Assembly: GCA_020722365.1 (NCBI GenBank)
Contig: DYKY01000003.1
Coordinates: forward strand, 29,385 to 63,656
Reading direction: 5' to 3'
DNA length: 34,272 nt
DNA from: Thermoflexus sp.
Lineage (GTDB): Bacteria > Chloroflexota > Anaerolineae > B4-G1 > SLSP01
Below, piece after piece: positions 1-11,230 of the stretch (the stretch's first letter is position 1; every line of letters starts with the position of its first letter). The position numbers were made by a program, and so were the translations under genes. Under the pieces are notes generated by a model that had not been told where the DNA came from, did no database searches, and worked only from the letters and a program-made list of their open reading frames with translations.

Positions 1-617
1 AGAATCTGGAAAACGATGGCCGGAAAGATCACAATCGCTGTGAATTTGCCCGATAGCGCCAGACCGAGCACGACCGCTGTGATCGCGGCCCAGCCTAGCG
101 TGCCGTTTTCGCGCAGGCGGGACATCGCTACCAGCAACCAGACGAAGGCGCAGGCCACGTAAATGTCGGTTTCCGTAAAAGCCGTTTTGGCAAAGGAGAG
201 AAAGAACGGGCTGGCGGCGAGAATGGCGCCGGCGAGCAGTCCCGTTTTGCTGTCGAAGTCGCGCTTGCAGAACACATACACGCCGATGATCGTCAGCGCG
301 CCCACAAAGCAACTGACCAACCGTGCGGTCAGCAAATCATCGGTGTGCAGCAGGCTGTACACCACGGCAACGACGGCCATGGGCAGGCGCGTCTGGCTGG
401 GATCGGAGTCCGACCCGCGCAGCCAGCCGCCGGGCGCCAGATAGGCGCGCGCAATGTCAATGTCGGTCTGCTCGTCCCAGGAGATGCCCTGACGGTTCAC
501 GGTGGGCAGGAGAAGTGCGGTATAACCGATGAGGACAAGGCACAGATAAATTGCGGGCCGATTAGAGACGGTGATGCCTTTGATTTGCATAGCTGCGGCG
601 CCTCTGTCTGTACTCAT
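1..617 (-). CDS. GT39-like membrane glycosyltransferase (3' end off the window)
   Basis: This open frame runs off the left edge and is absent from the ORF track; I translated it from the reverse strand. It starts at ATG 617, or at the internal ATG 590 which has AGAGG upstream, and gives about 205 residues of an integral membrane protein. The first hydrophobic helix (IYLCLVLIGYTALLLP) is followed by an external loop with ISWDEQTDIDIARAYL, matching the acidic DE motif in the first loop of GT39/PMT-like enzymes. Further helices include ARLVSCFVGALTIIGVYVF. The segment AKTAFTETDIYVAC matches the second acidic motif of these enzymes. Such proteins move a sugar or lipid-linked sugar onto an acceptor at the outer face of the membrane. 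Donor and acceptor cannot be told. The family is fairly sure; the C-terminal part is missing only because the window ends. Confidence 0.75.
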   Translation of the reverse strand, partial: MSTDRGAAAMQIKGITVSNRPAIYLCLVLIGYTALLLPTVNRQGISWDEQTDIDIARAYLAPGGWLRGSDSDPSQTRLPMAVVAVVYSLLHTDDLLTARLVSCFVGALTIIGVYVFCKRDFDSKTGLLAGAILAASPFFLSFAKTAFTETDIYVACAFVWLLVAMSRLRENGTLGWAAITAVVLGLALSGKFTAIVIFPAIVFQI

Positions 618-681
618 TGTATCATAGGCTGCTTCTACGTTCAATTGCTCCACAAAGCACTCTCCTTAACCCATATATCGG

Positions 682-690
682 TGGTACAAT
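682..690 (+). promoter_or_regulatory. Candidate extended -10 promoter of the toxin-antitoxin-like pair
   Basis: TGGTACAAT fits the extended -10 consensus TGnTATAAT and lies about 60 bp before the ATG at 751. No good -35 hexamer is seen, as expected for an extended -10 promoter. AAGGAGA at 739-745 is a strong ribosome binding site for the first gene. Prediction from sequence only. Confidence 0.35.
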
Positions 691-750
691 AAGAGAGCAA
701 CTGGAATTGGCAGATATAGACTTTATTCGACACATAGCAAGGAGACACGC

Positions 751-1074
751 ATGGTAGAGATGACAGTGCGAGTACCCCAGACTTTGATGCAGCTGCCGGA
801 ATCGGAACGCGGCAAGCTCATTCGCGCCGGTTTGCAGGAAGCTACACGCGCCAGAATCCGTCAGCTCCAGGCCGACATTGCCGCGAGTAAGGCAGAGATT
901 GCCCGTTTCGAAGCGCGTTATGGCTTGTCGTTCTCGCGCTTCGAAGCGCAACTGCTTACACAGCAGGACTCTTTACAAATCCACGAAGACTATAATGACT
1001 GGTTCTACTGGCAAAGTGTGTTTGAAGAGAAGCAGCGACTGCTTGCCGATTTACAGGCTTTGGACCACGTATGA
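751..1074 (+). CDS. Antitoxin-like small protein paired with the TumE-like gene
   Basis: A 107-aa protein with AAGGAGA 5 nt before ATG 751. It begins with a short beta-like stretch (MTVRVPQTL) and is otherwise predicted helical, with a coiled-coil-like run (IRQLQADIAASKAEIARFEA) and a segment FEARYGLSFSRFEAQL. That last motif recurs, as I recall, in small proteins encoded beside TumE/DUF6516-type genes. Its stop overlaps the next start by 4 bp (ATGA), so the pair is translationally coupled, with the putative antitoxin first as in many toxin-antitoxin operons. No classical DNA-binding fold is obvious. The antitoxin role rests on gene order and the partner rather than on a recognised domain. 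Confidence 0.6.
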   Translation: MVEMTVRVPQTLMQLPESERGKLIRAGLQEATRARIRQLQADIAASKAEIARFEARYGLSFSRFEAQLLTQQDSLQIHEDYNDWFYWQSVFEEKQRLLADLQALDHV

Positions 1075-1412
1075 TCCCCGATATACCGGAACGGTATCCT
1101 GCTCTCGTCGTTGCCGTCAGCTATCTAACCCATCGATTAGATAGTACCGTCGAACAGTTCAAAGCTGAAGTGCAACTTGTCGATGGCTCGCGTCTGTATA
1201 TCAACGAGGTATACATTGACGGAGAGTTACGCAAATACGCTTACTACCGGCTCACACCTGGCGGCGAGATTCTCCAGGGGGGGGATAACGCGCCACATCA
1301 TCCTGAGATCGCGTCTTACCCCCATCATCTTCATCAGCAGGGCCTGGTTCAACCTTCGGCGGTGCGCTCGCTTGACGATGTGATGACGTTACTTGAAACG
1401 CACATAAAGTAA
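1071..1412 (+). CDS. TumE/DUF6516-like toxin-antitoxin protein
   Basis: A 113-aa protein starting in the ATGA overlap with the upstream gene. The features I recognise are an N-terminal beta-rich part with DGSRLYINEVYIDGELRKYA, a YYRL strand, then GGDNAPHHPEIASYPHHLH and a C-terminal LDDVMTLLETHIK helix. The DNAPHHPE...PHHxH signature is typical of the TumE family (DUF6516), annotated as toxin-antitoxin components. The conserved His/Asp cluster could form an active or metal site, but no reaction can be assigned from sequence. The stop codon lies 2 nt from the stop of the convergent DUF2723 gene, leaving no room for a terminator, so transcripts from the two strands must overlap. Confidence 0.7.
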   Translation: MIPDIPERYPALVVAVSYLTHRLDSTVEQFKAEVQLVDGSRLYINEVYIDGELRKYAYYRLTPGGEILQGGDNAPHHPEIASYPHHLHQQGLVQPSAVRSLDDVMTLLETHIK

Positions 1413-1414
1413 AC

Positions 1415-3094
1415 TTACTGGCCGCGTGGCATCGTCAGCCGGTAGACATTGCCCCCGGCTCCCGGCAGAACGCGAAAATGCTCCCGTAGTCCGGGATAAA
1501 CCTGATCCACGTAGACCGGACGGTCGCCGGCGCGCACGGTTTCGATCATTTCCTCTAATAGACTGTCGGCAATCTGGCCGTTGCTGCCGAATGGCGTGGC
1601 TTCTTTGATGATGATGGTGGGACGTAATCCTTCGACGTGCGCCAGGTAGTACATCGTATACAACGCGCGCCAGTTCATCACCAGAAACGCATTCTCAGGT
1701 AACATCTGTAAGCGCATTGTATAAATCAGGCGCGGCTCTCTCAGGTTTTCGAGCGGATACGGATATGTCTCCTGCACGAAGGTCCCTTTGCCGGCCTTGA
1801 GCGCCTCCCAGCGCGGACCGGCGTAGGGCGTGAGGACGACCAGCGCGCACAGGACTATTGCCAGCGGATAGAGATGGCGCGTCCAGCTTTTGCGCTTCGC
1901 CAGGAAACGTTTGGCCCATTCCAACGTCCGCCCGATTCCCACGCCGATGGCTGTGCTGATGAAGATATACGTGGCGAGGTAAAATACGTATTTGTCCCCC
2001 GGATGATAGTTGAGGATGAACGCTAGCATCACCAAGATAGCGATGACCATAAAGGTGCCCAGGCTTAATGTCGGGGCAGCGGGGATGGATTTGATGAACG
2101 CTTTGACGCGGGTGGCGGTGTCGTCCAATTCGGGGTTCCCGGCGTTCGCAGCGAGTTTCCGTGCGGCATAGCGGATCTCACCCAGGCCAAGCAGGGCGAA
2201 TCCGAACATCCACAACGTGAACTCTTGACTCAAGACACGGGTAAGGTATTCGCTGATCGCCACGGCGAAACTGCTGCCCTCCGGGAACATTGCGGCACGC
2301 CACTGGACGCTCATCACCGTCCGCCACCAGTGTTCAAACACCCCGTCCACGTCGGTAGCCTGCAATCCCCAGATCGAACGCGAAGGGTACAGCATTACCC
2401 CGATGAAGCTTGATGGCGGACTGTTGAGGTCCAATAGGATGAAGGCTGCAAAATAAAGGCTCAGCCCAACGCCGAACCCTGTTATTGCAGAGCGCAAACA
2501 CGGCCCCCATTGCGTCTTGGGTTGGAACGCCAGCACCCACAGGACAAACATGAGCGCGGACGGGGCAATCAACACTGCCGAGAGGTGGACACCCAGTGCC
2601 AGACACGTCAGTGCCGTAGCCCACGCCAACGCGTGACGACGCGCAAACGGCTCACGTTGCCAGTGGGCCAGCAGCAGCAGTACCGTCGTCAATACTGCCG
2701 TCCCCGGCGTGTACACTTCGGCGATGATGGCCTGCGACCAGAACGTGTACGACAGCGCCAGCGCGACGCTCCCCAACGCGGCTGCGCTGCGGTTCGGTGT
2801 GAAGTAGCGGATCAGCAGGTAGACGCCGCCCACCGTCCACGCCGCGCACAGCGCCGAAACCAGGTTGACGCGCCAGGCAGGCGAGGCAATCGGCAGGAAT
2901 CCCACCAGCCGTGCAAACAGCAGGTAGATGGGGTAGCCCGTTGAGTGGGTCGTCCCCAGCGTATAGGCTAGCGTTTGGAACTCTGCGCTGTCGCTGTACA
3001 GGATGTCCGGCGCCAGCGTGCGCACGTAGAGTGCCAGGGCGAGAACGCCGATCAAGAGAGCGAGGTAATAGTCTTTGCGATCAGGATGGGACAT
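1415..3094 (-). CDS. DUF2723 polytopic membrane protein (protein O-glycosyltransferase-like)
   Basis: A 559-aa membrane protein with about ten hydrophobic segments and a soluble C-terminal tail. The N-terminal helix (YLALLIGVLALALYVRTL) is followed by the family signature DSAEFQTLAYTLG and THSTGYPIYLLFARL, which defines DUF2723, related to eukaryotic TMEM260 O-mannosyltransferases. A second conserved stretch is SYTFWSQAIIAEVYTPG. These proteins have the GT-C layout, with the acidic motif in the first external loop, and are expected to glycosylate exported proteins or lipids using lipid-linked sugars. The start ATG lies at the end of three GACT heptamers and no clear Shine-Dalgarno is visible. 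It follows the GH2 gene by 92 bp and could be read from it, although a 12-bp inverted repeat lies between. Confidence 0.75.
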   Translation of the reverse strand: MSHPDRKDYYLALLIGVLALALYVRTLAPDILYSDSAEFQTLAYTLGTTHSTGYPIYLLFARLVGFLPIASPAWRVNLVSALCAAWTVGGVYLLIRYFTPNRSAAALGSVALALSYTFWSQAIIAEVYTPGTAVLTTVLLLLAHWQREPFARRHALAWATALTCLALGVHLSAVLIAPSALMFVLWVLAFQPKTQWGPCLRSAITGFGVGLSLYFAAFILLDLNSPPSSFIGVMLYPSRSIWGLQATDVDGVFEHWWRTVMSVQWRAAMFPEGSSFAVAISEYLTRVLSQEFTLWMFGFALLGLGEIRYAARKLAANAGNPELDDTATRVKAFIKSIPAAPTLSLGTFMVIAILVMLAFILNYHPGDKYVFYLATYIFISTAIGVGIGRTLEWAKRFLAKRKSWTRHLYPLAIVLCALVVLTPYAGPRWEALKAGKGTFVQETYPYPLENLREPRLIYTMRLQMLPENAFLVMNWRALYTMYYLAHVEGLRPTIIIKEATPFGSNGQIADSLLEEMIETVRAGDRPVYVDQVYPGLREHFRVLPGAGGNVYRLTMPRGQ

Positions 3095-3115
3095 AGTCGT
3101 TAGTCTTCAGTCTGA
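3095..3115 (-). repeat. GACT heptamer array (3 units) ending at the DUF2723 start codon
   Basis: Read on the minus strand, three successive 7-mers, each containing GACT, run directly into GACTATG, where ATG is the start codon of the DUF2723 gene. The same words (GACTGAA, GACTAAC, GACTATG) precede the aldo/keto reductase start near 30033. No separate ribosome binding site is seen. Confidence 0.7.
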
Positions 3116-3125
3116 TAGTAAAAGC

Positions 3126-3174
3126 TGGAACGTTCGAACGCACCGCGTGAACGCGCAAACGCTCGAACGTTCCA
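3126..3174. repeat. 12-bp perfect inverted repeat between the GH2 and DUF2723 genes
   Basis: TGGAACGTTCGA at 3126-3137 is exactly complementary to TCGAACGTTCCA at 3163-3174, with a 25-nt spacer in which CGTT recurs about every 8 bp. There is no T-run on the minus strand after it, so it is not a textbook terminator. It may be an mRNA-stabilising hairpin or a protein-binding palindrome. Confidence 0.6.
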
Positions 3175-3186
3175 ACGAGGAGGAGG

Positions 3187-6597
<3,411 letters not shown>

Positions 6598-6742
6598 TCA
6601 AAATAGCAGTTGTAGAGCCAACTGTTAGTTTGCTGCTGCCGAAGATTGCAGGCTGACAGCTTGCGCTACATCTTATCCGAAAATTGTGCCTGCGAGACTT
6701 GCCAAATCGCCCTACAGTTCCTGTGTGGAATTCAGGTTAACG

Positions 6743-7801
6743 TCAAGCTAGGTTCCTTACGCCGCTGAGGTTCAACTCGGCAGCGCGATGGCATTTGACG
6801 AAGTGCCCGGGACTGATTTCTTCGAACGCCGGCTCTTCTGTTTTGCAGATGTCCTTCACATACCTGCAGCGTGGGTGGAAATAGCATCCCGACGGCGGAT
6901 TGGCCGGGTTGGCGACCTCACCGGTGAGCAGGATGCGCTTTTCACGCGGCGTGGGGTCGGGGCGCGGAATGGCCGACATCAGCGCCTCGGTGTACGGGTG
7001 CTTGGGCGCCATAAACAGTTCGTGTGTCGTTGCCATTTCGACCATCTTCCCCACATACATCACCGCGACGCGCTCACTGATGTGGGCGACCACGCTCAGG
7101 TCGTGGGCCACGAATAGGTAGGTTAGTCCCATTTCCTCCTGAAGCTCCTGGAGGAGGTTGAGAATCTGCGCCTGCACCGACACGTCGAGCGCCGAGACCG
7201 GCTCGTCGCATACCAGGAATTTGGGATTTGGGGCCAACGCGCGCGCCAGGCCGATGCGCTGCCGCTGCCCACCGCTGAAGGCGTGCGGATAACGCCGCAT
7301 ATACTCCGGGCGCAGGCCCACCCGCCGCAGCATCTCCGCCACGCGATCTTCCAGTTCCTTGCCCTGCGCGATGTTCATAGCGCGTAGCGGCGCGCCCACA
7401 ATTTCCAACAGCGTCATGCGGGGGTTAAGCGAGGCATACGGATCCTGAAAGATCATCCGCATATTGCGGCGTACTTGAATAAGCTGTTCGTGCTCCAGTT
7501 CAGCAACGTTGATCCGTCCTATCTGTGGGTCTTGGAACCAGACCTCGCCGCTGGAAGGCGCGATGGCCTTCAGGATGCAGCGCCCGGTCGTGGTTTTGCC
7601 GCACCCGCTTTCGCCAACCAGGCCCAGTGTCTCGCCTTCGTTGACGTAGAAGTCGACGCCGTCCACGGCTTTGACATGACCGACGACTCTTTTGAAGAAT
7701 CCACGCTGGATGGGGAAGTACTTCTTGAGTGCCTTGACTTCCAGCAAGGGCGGTTGGGCTTGCATTTGTGATGCACTATGGATATTCGTTTGTTCGGTCA
7801 T
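6743..7801 (-). CDS. Family-5 (Opp/Dpp-type) ABC transporter ATPase, OppF-like
   Basis: A 352-aa nucleotide-binding subunit. Walker A is [18 protein letters not shown], the ABC signature [15 protein letters not shown], and Walker [15 protein letters not shown] followed by the H-loop [11 protein letters not shown]. The C-terminal region with [15 protein letters not shown] is the Cys-rich extension typical of the oligopeptide/nickel family of ATPases, where an iron-sulfur cluster is common. An AAGGA site lies upstream of ATG 7801, only 12 bp after the preceding ATPase gene, so the two are co-transcribed. It should pair with the upstream OppD-like subunit to drive import. In this setting, with a GH2 enzyme and a sugar-sensing regulator, the cargo is more likely oligosaccharide than peptide; this is inference. 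Confidence 0.93.
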   Translation of the reverse strand: MTEQTNIHSASQMQAQPPLLEVKALKKYFPIQRGFFKRVVGHVKAVDGVDFYVNEGETLGLVGESGCGKTTTGRCILKAIAPSSGEVWFQDPQIGRINVAELEHEQLIQVRRNMRMIFQDPYASLNPRMTLLEIVGAPLRAMNIAQGKELEDRVAEMLRRVGLRPEYMRRYPHAFSGGQRQRIGLARALAPNPKFLVCDEPVSALDVSVQAQILNLLQELQEEMGLTYLFVAHDLSVVAHISERVAVMYVGKMVEMATTHELFMAPKHPYTEALMSAIPRPDPTPREKRILLTGEVANPANPPSGCYFHPRCRYVKDICKTEEPAFEEISPGHFVKCHRAAELNLSGVRNLA

Positions 7802-7813
7802 CGTGTTGTATCC

Positions 7814-8875
7814 TTAATTCGCTCGCGCTTTCGTGGTGCGGGAAGCATACAGGTGACATCTGACGATGTGTCCCGGTTCCACTTCGATGACGGCAGGTTC
7901 GACCTCGTTGCACACGCCTTCCATAAACTGCGGGCAGCGAGGATGGAACGAGCAGCCCGGCAGCACGCTGTACGGATCGGGCACCATGCCCCTGATCGTT
8001 TCCAGCCGTTTCTTCTGACCGGCGCGCGCCATCACATCATCAAGCTGCGGGATAGACCGCAGCAGCGCCTGCGTGTAGGGGTGCAGCGGGTTCCTGAAGA
8101 TGGATGCCACGTCCGTCTGCTCGACGATTTTGCCCATATACATCACCGCGACTTCCTGGGCCATTTCGGCGATCACGCCCAGGTTGTGGGTGATGTACAT
8201 AATCGCCATATTGTATTGCTGCTGTAATTCGCGCATCAGATCGAGGATTTGCGCCTCGGTCGTCACGTCAAGTGCTGTCGTCGGCTCGTCGGCAATGAGC
8301 AGGTTGGGATTGCAGCTCAGGGCCATGGCAATCACGGCGCGCTGGCGCATCCCGCCGCTCAATTGGAAGGGATAGGTATCCACAATCCGGTCGGCATTGG
8401 GTAGCTTGGCACGGGCCAGGATGTCGATGGCGCGCTCGCGGGCTTCGGCCTTGTTCACCTGCTGGTGCAGCATAATGGCCTCCATGATCTGCGCGCCCAC
8501 TGTGCGCACGGGCAGCATGGCTGCCATTGGCTCCTGAAAGACCATCGAAATCTGGTTGCCCCGGATGGCGCGCATCGCGCGGCTGTTGGGCTTGAGTTTG
8601 GTGATCTCGATCACATTCGATGTCGATGCCGATTCCGTTTTGTGGATGGTCTGGTAATAGGTGATCTCCCCCTCCTTGATTTTGCCTGGGGAAGGGACCA
8701 ATTGCATCAGGGAAAGCGCGGTGATGCTTTTGCCACACCCGCTTTCCCCCACGATGCCCAACGTGCGCCCGGCCTTGATCGTCAGGTCAACGCCATCCAC
8801 GGCCCGGACGACGCCCTCGGCCAGATAGAAGTAGGTATGCAGATTCTTGATTTCGGCAAGCACATGATCCGACAT
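7814..8875 (-). CDS. Family-5 (Opp/Dpp-type) ABC transporter ATPase, OppD-like
   Basis: A 353-aa nucleotide-binding subunit. It has Walker [18 protein letters not shown], signature [16 protein letters not shown], Walker [19 protein letters not shown] and the H-loop TTHNLGVI-like segment [14 protein letters not shown]. The C-terminal Cys motif [16 protein letters not shown] is shared with its partner. AGGAGG precedes ATG 8875 and overlaps the end of the permease gene, 11 bp away, so translation is probably coupled. A two-ATPase arrangement (D and F) is standard for family-5 importers. Cargo is not determined by this subunit. Confidence 0.93.
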   Translation of the reverse strand: MSDHVLAEIKNLHTYFYLAEGVVRAVDGVDLTIKAGRTLGIVGESGCGKSITALSLMQLVPSPGKIKEGEITYYQTIHKTESASTSNVIEITKLKPNSRAMRAIRGNQISMVFQEPMAAMLPVRTVGAQIMEAIMLHQQVNKAEARERAIDILARAKLPNADRIVDTYPFQLSGGMRQRAVIAMALSCNPNLLIADEPTTALDVTTEAQILDLMRELQQQYNMAIMYITHNLGVIAEMAQEVAVMYMGKIVEQTDVASIFRNPLHPYTQALLRSIPQLDDVMARAGQKKRLETIRGMVPDPYSVLPGCSFHPRCPQFMEGVCNEVEPAVIEVEPGHIVRCHLYASRTTKARAN

Positions 8876-8886
8876 GATAGCGCCTC

Positions 8887-10050
8887 CTAGCTCACGTAGG
8901 GGTCTGCGGCGTCGCGCAAGCCGTCACCCAAGAAGTTGAACATCAGCACGGCGAGCACCACCACCGGCACCGGCCAGAGAATCCACGGGTAGTGGGCCAC
9001 ATTCATAATGTCCTGGGCGTCCTGCAACATCACGCCCCAACTGATCGTCGGCGGGTTCAGACCGATGCCCAGGAAACTCAACGACGTCTCGCCGAGGATC
9101 ATGCCGGGCAGCGACCCGGTGAGCGAGACGATGATGTAGCTGAGGAAGCCGGGGATCATATAGCGGGCGATGATGGCCGCTTCGCTTTCGCCATCCAGCC
9201 GGGCCGCCAGCACGAAGTCTTCCTCGCGCATACTCAGCAGCCGCCCGCGCACCGTGCGCGCCAGGCCTGTCCACCCCAAGATGGAAAGGATGAGCGTGGT
9301 GGCAAAGTAGATGCGCAACTGTGGCCATTCGCGCGGCAGTGCGGCAGCCAGGGCCATAAATAACGGGATCGTGGGAAGCGTCGTGATCACTTCGATGACC
9401 CGTTGGATGATTTCGTCGACGACGCCGCCAAAGAACCCGGAGATGCCGCCCAGGAGCAGCCCTAGCACGAAGCTGATGGCGACCCCGATCAGGCCGACGC
9501 TCAGCGAGATGCGCGCGCCGTAAAAAATGCGTGACAGTACGTCTCGCCCGATGGTGTCCGTTCCCATAAGGAAGAGGGGCATGGCCTCATCACCCCCACC
9601 AACGCCAAACAGATGGACGTCGCTTGGAATCAGCCCCCAGAGCTTGTACGGGTCGCCGCGCACGAAGAGTCCAATCGGATAGATGATGCTCGAATTTTCC
9701 TCGTAGATGGGCCTGAACGTGTTGGGATCGCGCCCCATCTTCATGCCATAGACAAACGGTGTGTGAAACCGGCCTTCCGCATCGCGGATGTGGATCGCCG
9801 TCGGGGGGAAGGAAAGGTAGTCTTTGAAGCGGTGCAGGGGATCGTGCGGGCTGACAAACTCGGCAAAGATGGCAATAAAGTACAGAATCCCCAGGACCAC
9901 CATCGCTATCTGCGCCAGCTTGTGTCGCCTGAACTTCCACCACACGAGCTGCCACTGCCCGGCCCGATAGAATTCTTCCTCTTGTCCCTCCGGTATTTGA
10001 CGCCGTGTTTTGCGTCCCAACTGCTTTTTCTGTAACGTTTTCTTGCTCAT
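8887..10050 (-). CDS. Family-5 ABC transporter permease, OppC/DppC-like
   Basis: A 387-aa inner-membrane permease. The ORF track extends this frame to 10503, but the true start is ATG 10050 (MSKKTLQKKQLG), with GGAGGG about 4 nt upstream and a 4-bp ATGA overlap with the preceding permease stop. One N-terminal helix (IAMVVLGILYFIAIFAEF) follows a basic cytoplasmic tail. A long external loop of about 120 residues comes next, then the five-helix core. The EAA loop that contacts the ATPases is seen as EEDFVLAARLDGESEAAIIARYMIPGFL; LSFLGIGLNPPTISWGVML is also typical. The external loop is longer than in most OppC proteins, perhaps for docking the large binding protein. Confidence 0.92.
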   Translation of the reverse strand: MSKKTLQKKQLGRKTRRQIPEGQEEEFYRAGQWQLVWWKFRRHKLAQIAMVVLGILYFIAIFAEFVSPHDPLHRFKDYLSFPPTAIHIRDAEGRFHTPFVYGMKMGRDPNTFRPIYEENSSIIYPIGLFVRGDPYKLWGLIPSDVHLFGVGGGDEAMPLFLMGTDTIGRDVLSRIFYGARISLSVGLIGVAISFVLGLLLGGISGFFGGVVDEIIQRVIEVITTLPTIPLFMALAAALPREWPQLRIYFATTLILSILGWTGLARTVRGRLLSMREEDFVLAARLDGESEAAIIARYMIPGFLSYIIVSLTGSLPGMILGETSLSFLGIGLNPPTISWGVMLQDAQDIMNVAHYPWILWPVPVVVLAVLMFNFLGDGLRDAADPYVS

Positions 10051-11048
10051 GCGCCCTCCACACCGCCGAACCGGATGCGCGGATCCGACAAAGCCAATAG
10101 AACGTCGGATAAGATCGCGCTGATCGCGGTCAAGGCTCCGGTGATCAAAATATAAGCGCCGGCCATATACATATCCTGATTCCTCAACGCAGCATACAAG
10201 GCCGGGCCGGCCGTTTGCAGATTGAGGACGATCTCCAGGATAATACCGCCGGAGAAGAGCCACGGCAACAACCACATCACACTGCTCAAAATCGGGTTGA
10301 TGGCCAGCCGTGTAGGATAACGCACAATGACGTTGAATTCGGACAGTCCCTTCGCGCGCGCCACCGTCACGTACTGCTTGCGCAGCTCGTCCAGCATCAT
10401 CGCGCGCATGGTACGGATGGTGCCGGCGACGCCGCCGGTGCCGAGGAGAATGATGGGGAGCCACATATGCTTCAACAGGTCCACAAACTTCCCCCAACTC
10501 CATGGCAGCACCATGTATTCCTGTGAAAACAACCCCCCGGTGCGGATGCCAAACTTGGTGAGCGCCACATACATGATGATCATAGCCAGGAAGAACGCGG
10601 GCACAGCCAGGCCAATAAAAGTGACGAGGGTTACGATATAGTCCATAATCGAGTACTGCTTGACCGCCACATAGATGCCGATGGGGATCGCCACCGTCCA
10701 GGTAAAGATGTGCGCGAACAGGGCGATGGCAAAGGTGTAGCCCATGCGCTCCATGATGACCTGGGCCACGGGTTTCTCGAAGGTGTATGAATAGCCAAAG
10801 TCAAACTTGGTGATGATATTGCTGATCCAGAGCAGATAGCGTTGGTACATTGGCCTGTCCATGCCGTACTGTCGTATCAAGGCCTGGGCTTGCGCTTCGC
10901 TTACCGTAACCCCGCTGGCTTGCAGACGTTCTATCTGCCGTGTCACAATATCGCCAGGAGGCAGTTGGATGATGATAAAAGCCAGGATCGAGATCAACAG
11001 CAATTGGGGTATCACTCGAATAATGCGCTGAATGATATAGGCAAGCAT
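10047..11048 (-). CDS. Family-5 ABC transporter permease, OppB/DppB-like
   Basis: A 333-aa inner-membrane permease started by ATG 11048 with AGGAGG 9 nt upstream. The N-terminal helix is IIRVIPQLLLISILAFIIIQLPPGD, including the PPGD motif of this subfamily. It is followed by the external loop containing LIRQYGMDRPMYQRYLLWI and then the permease core. The EAA loop is LRKQYVTVARAKGLSEFNVIVRYPTRLAI. It pairs with the next gene to form the channel. The gene is separated from the binding-protein gene by 182 bp holding a 10-bp-stem hairpin, which probably sets lower expression of permeases than of binding protein. Confidence 0.92.
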   Translation of the reverse strand: MLAYIIQRIIRVIPQLLLISILAFIIIQLPPGDIVTRQIERLQASGVTVSEAQAQALIRQYGMDRPMYQRYLLWISNIITKFDFGYSYTFEKPVAQVIMERMGYTFAIALFAHIFTWTVAIPIGIYVAVKQYSIMDYIVTLVTFIGLAVPAFFLAMIIMYVALTKFGIRTGGLFSQEYMVLPWSWGKFVDLLKHMWLPIILLGTGGVAGTIRTMRAMMLDELRKQYVTVARAKGLSEFNVIVRYPTRLAINPILSSVMWLLPWLFSGGIILEIVLNLQTAGPALYAALRNQDMYMAGAYILITGALTAISAILSDVLLALSDPRIRFGGVEGA

Positions 11049-11178
11049 AAGGGTTCACCTCCTATGCACATAAGCTCCTGTAAAGCAGAATTTGTAGGCG
11101 CGGATTCCATTCCGCGTTTTGACTCGCACGGTATGGATATCGTGGCTACATTCTGACCGTGCCCGCAACTAAGACTGA

Positions 11179-11211
11179 ACCGGGCTGCCGGCTTCAGACC
11201 AGCAGCCCGGT
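11179..11211 (-). terminator. Hairpin between binding-protein and permease genes (attenuator-like)
   Basis: ACCGGGCTGC and GCAGCCCGGT form a perfect 10-bp stem with a 13-nt loop, 20 bp after the binding-protein stop codon. There is no T-run on the minus strand, so it probably protects the 3' end of the binding-protein mRNA or attenuates transcription into the permease genes. The rest of this 182-bp gap holds nothing else recognisable apart from a small CGCGGA/TCCGCG inverted repeat near 11100. Confidence 0.5.
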
Positions 11212-11230
11212 CGGTGTATTTATGAAAGTT

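Noticed and set aside
163-692. Plus-strand ORFs at the left edge
   Set aside because: They are antisense to the GT39-like gene, whose translation shows membrane helices and the acidic loop motifs.
6676-6683. TCCGAAAA upstream of the GH2 gene as a third operator
   Set aside because: It is a single half-site in the opposite orientation, with no partner 21 bp away and no match to the rest of the 65-bp element.
8887-10503. Long 538-aa version of the OppC-like frame
   Set aside because: The first 150 residues lie inside the upstream permease gene in another frame. ATG 10050 with GGAGGG and an ATGA overlap is the natural start.
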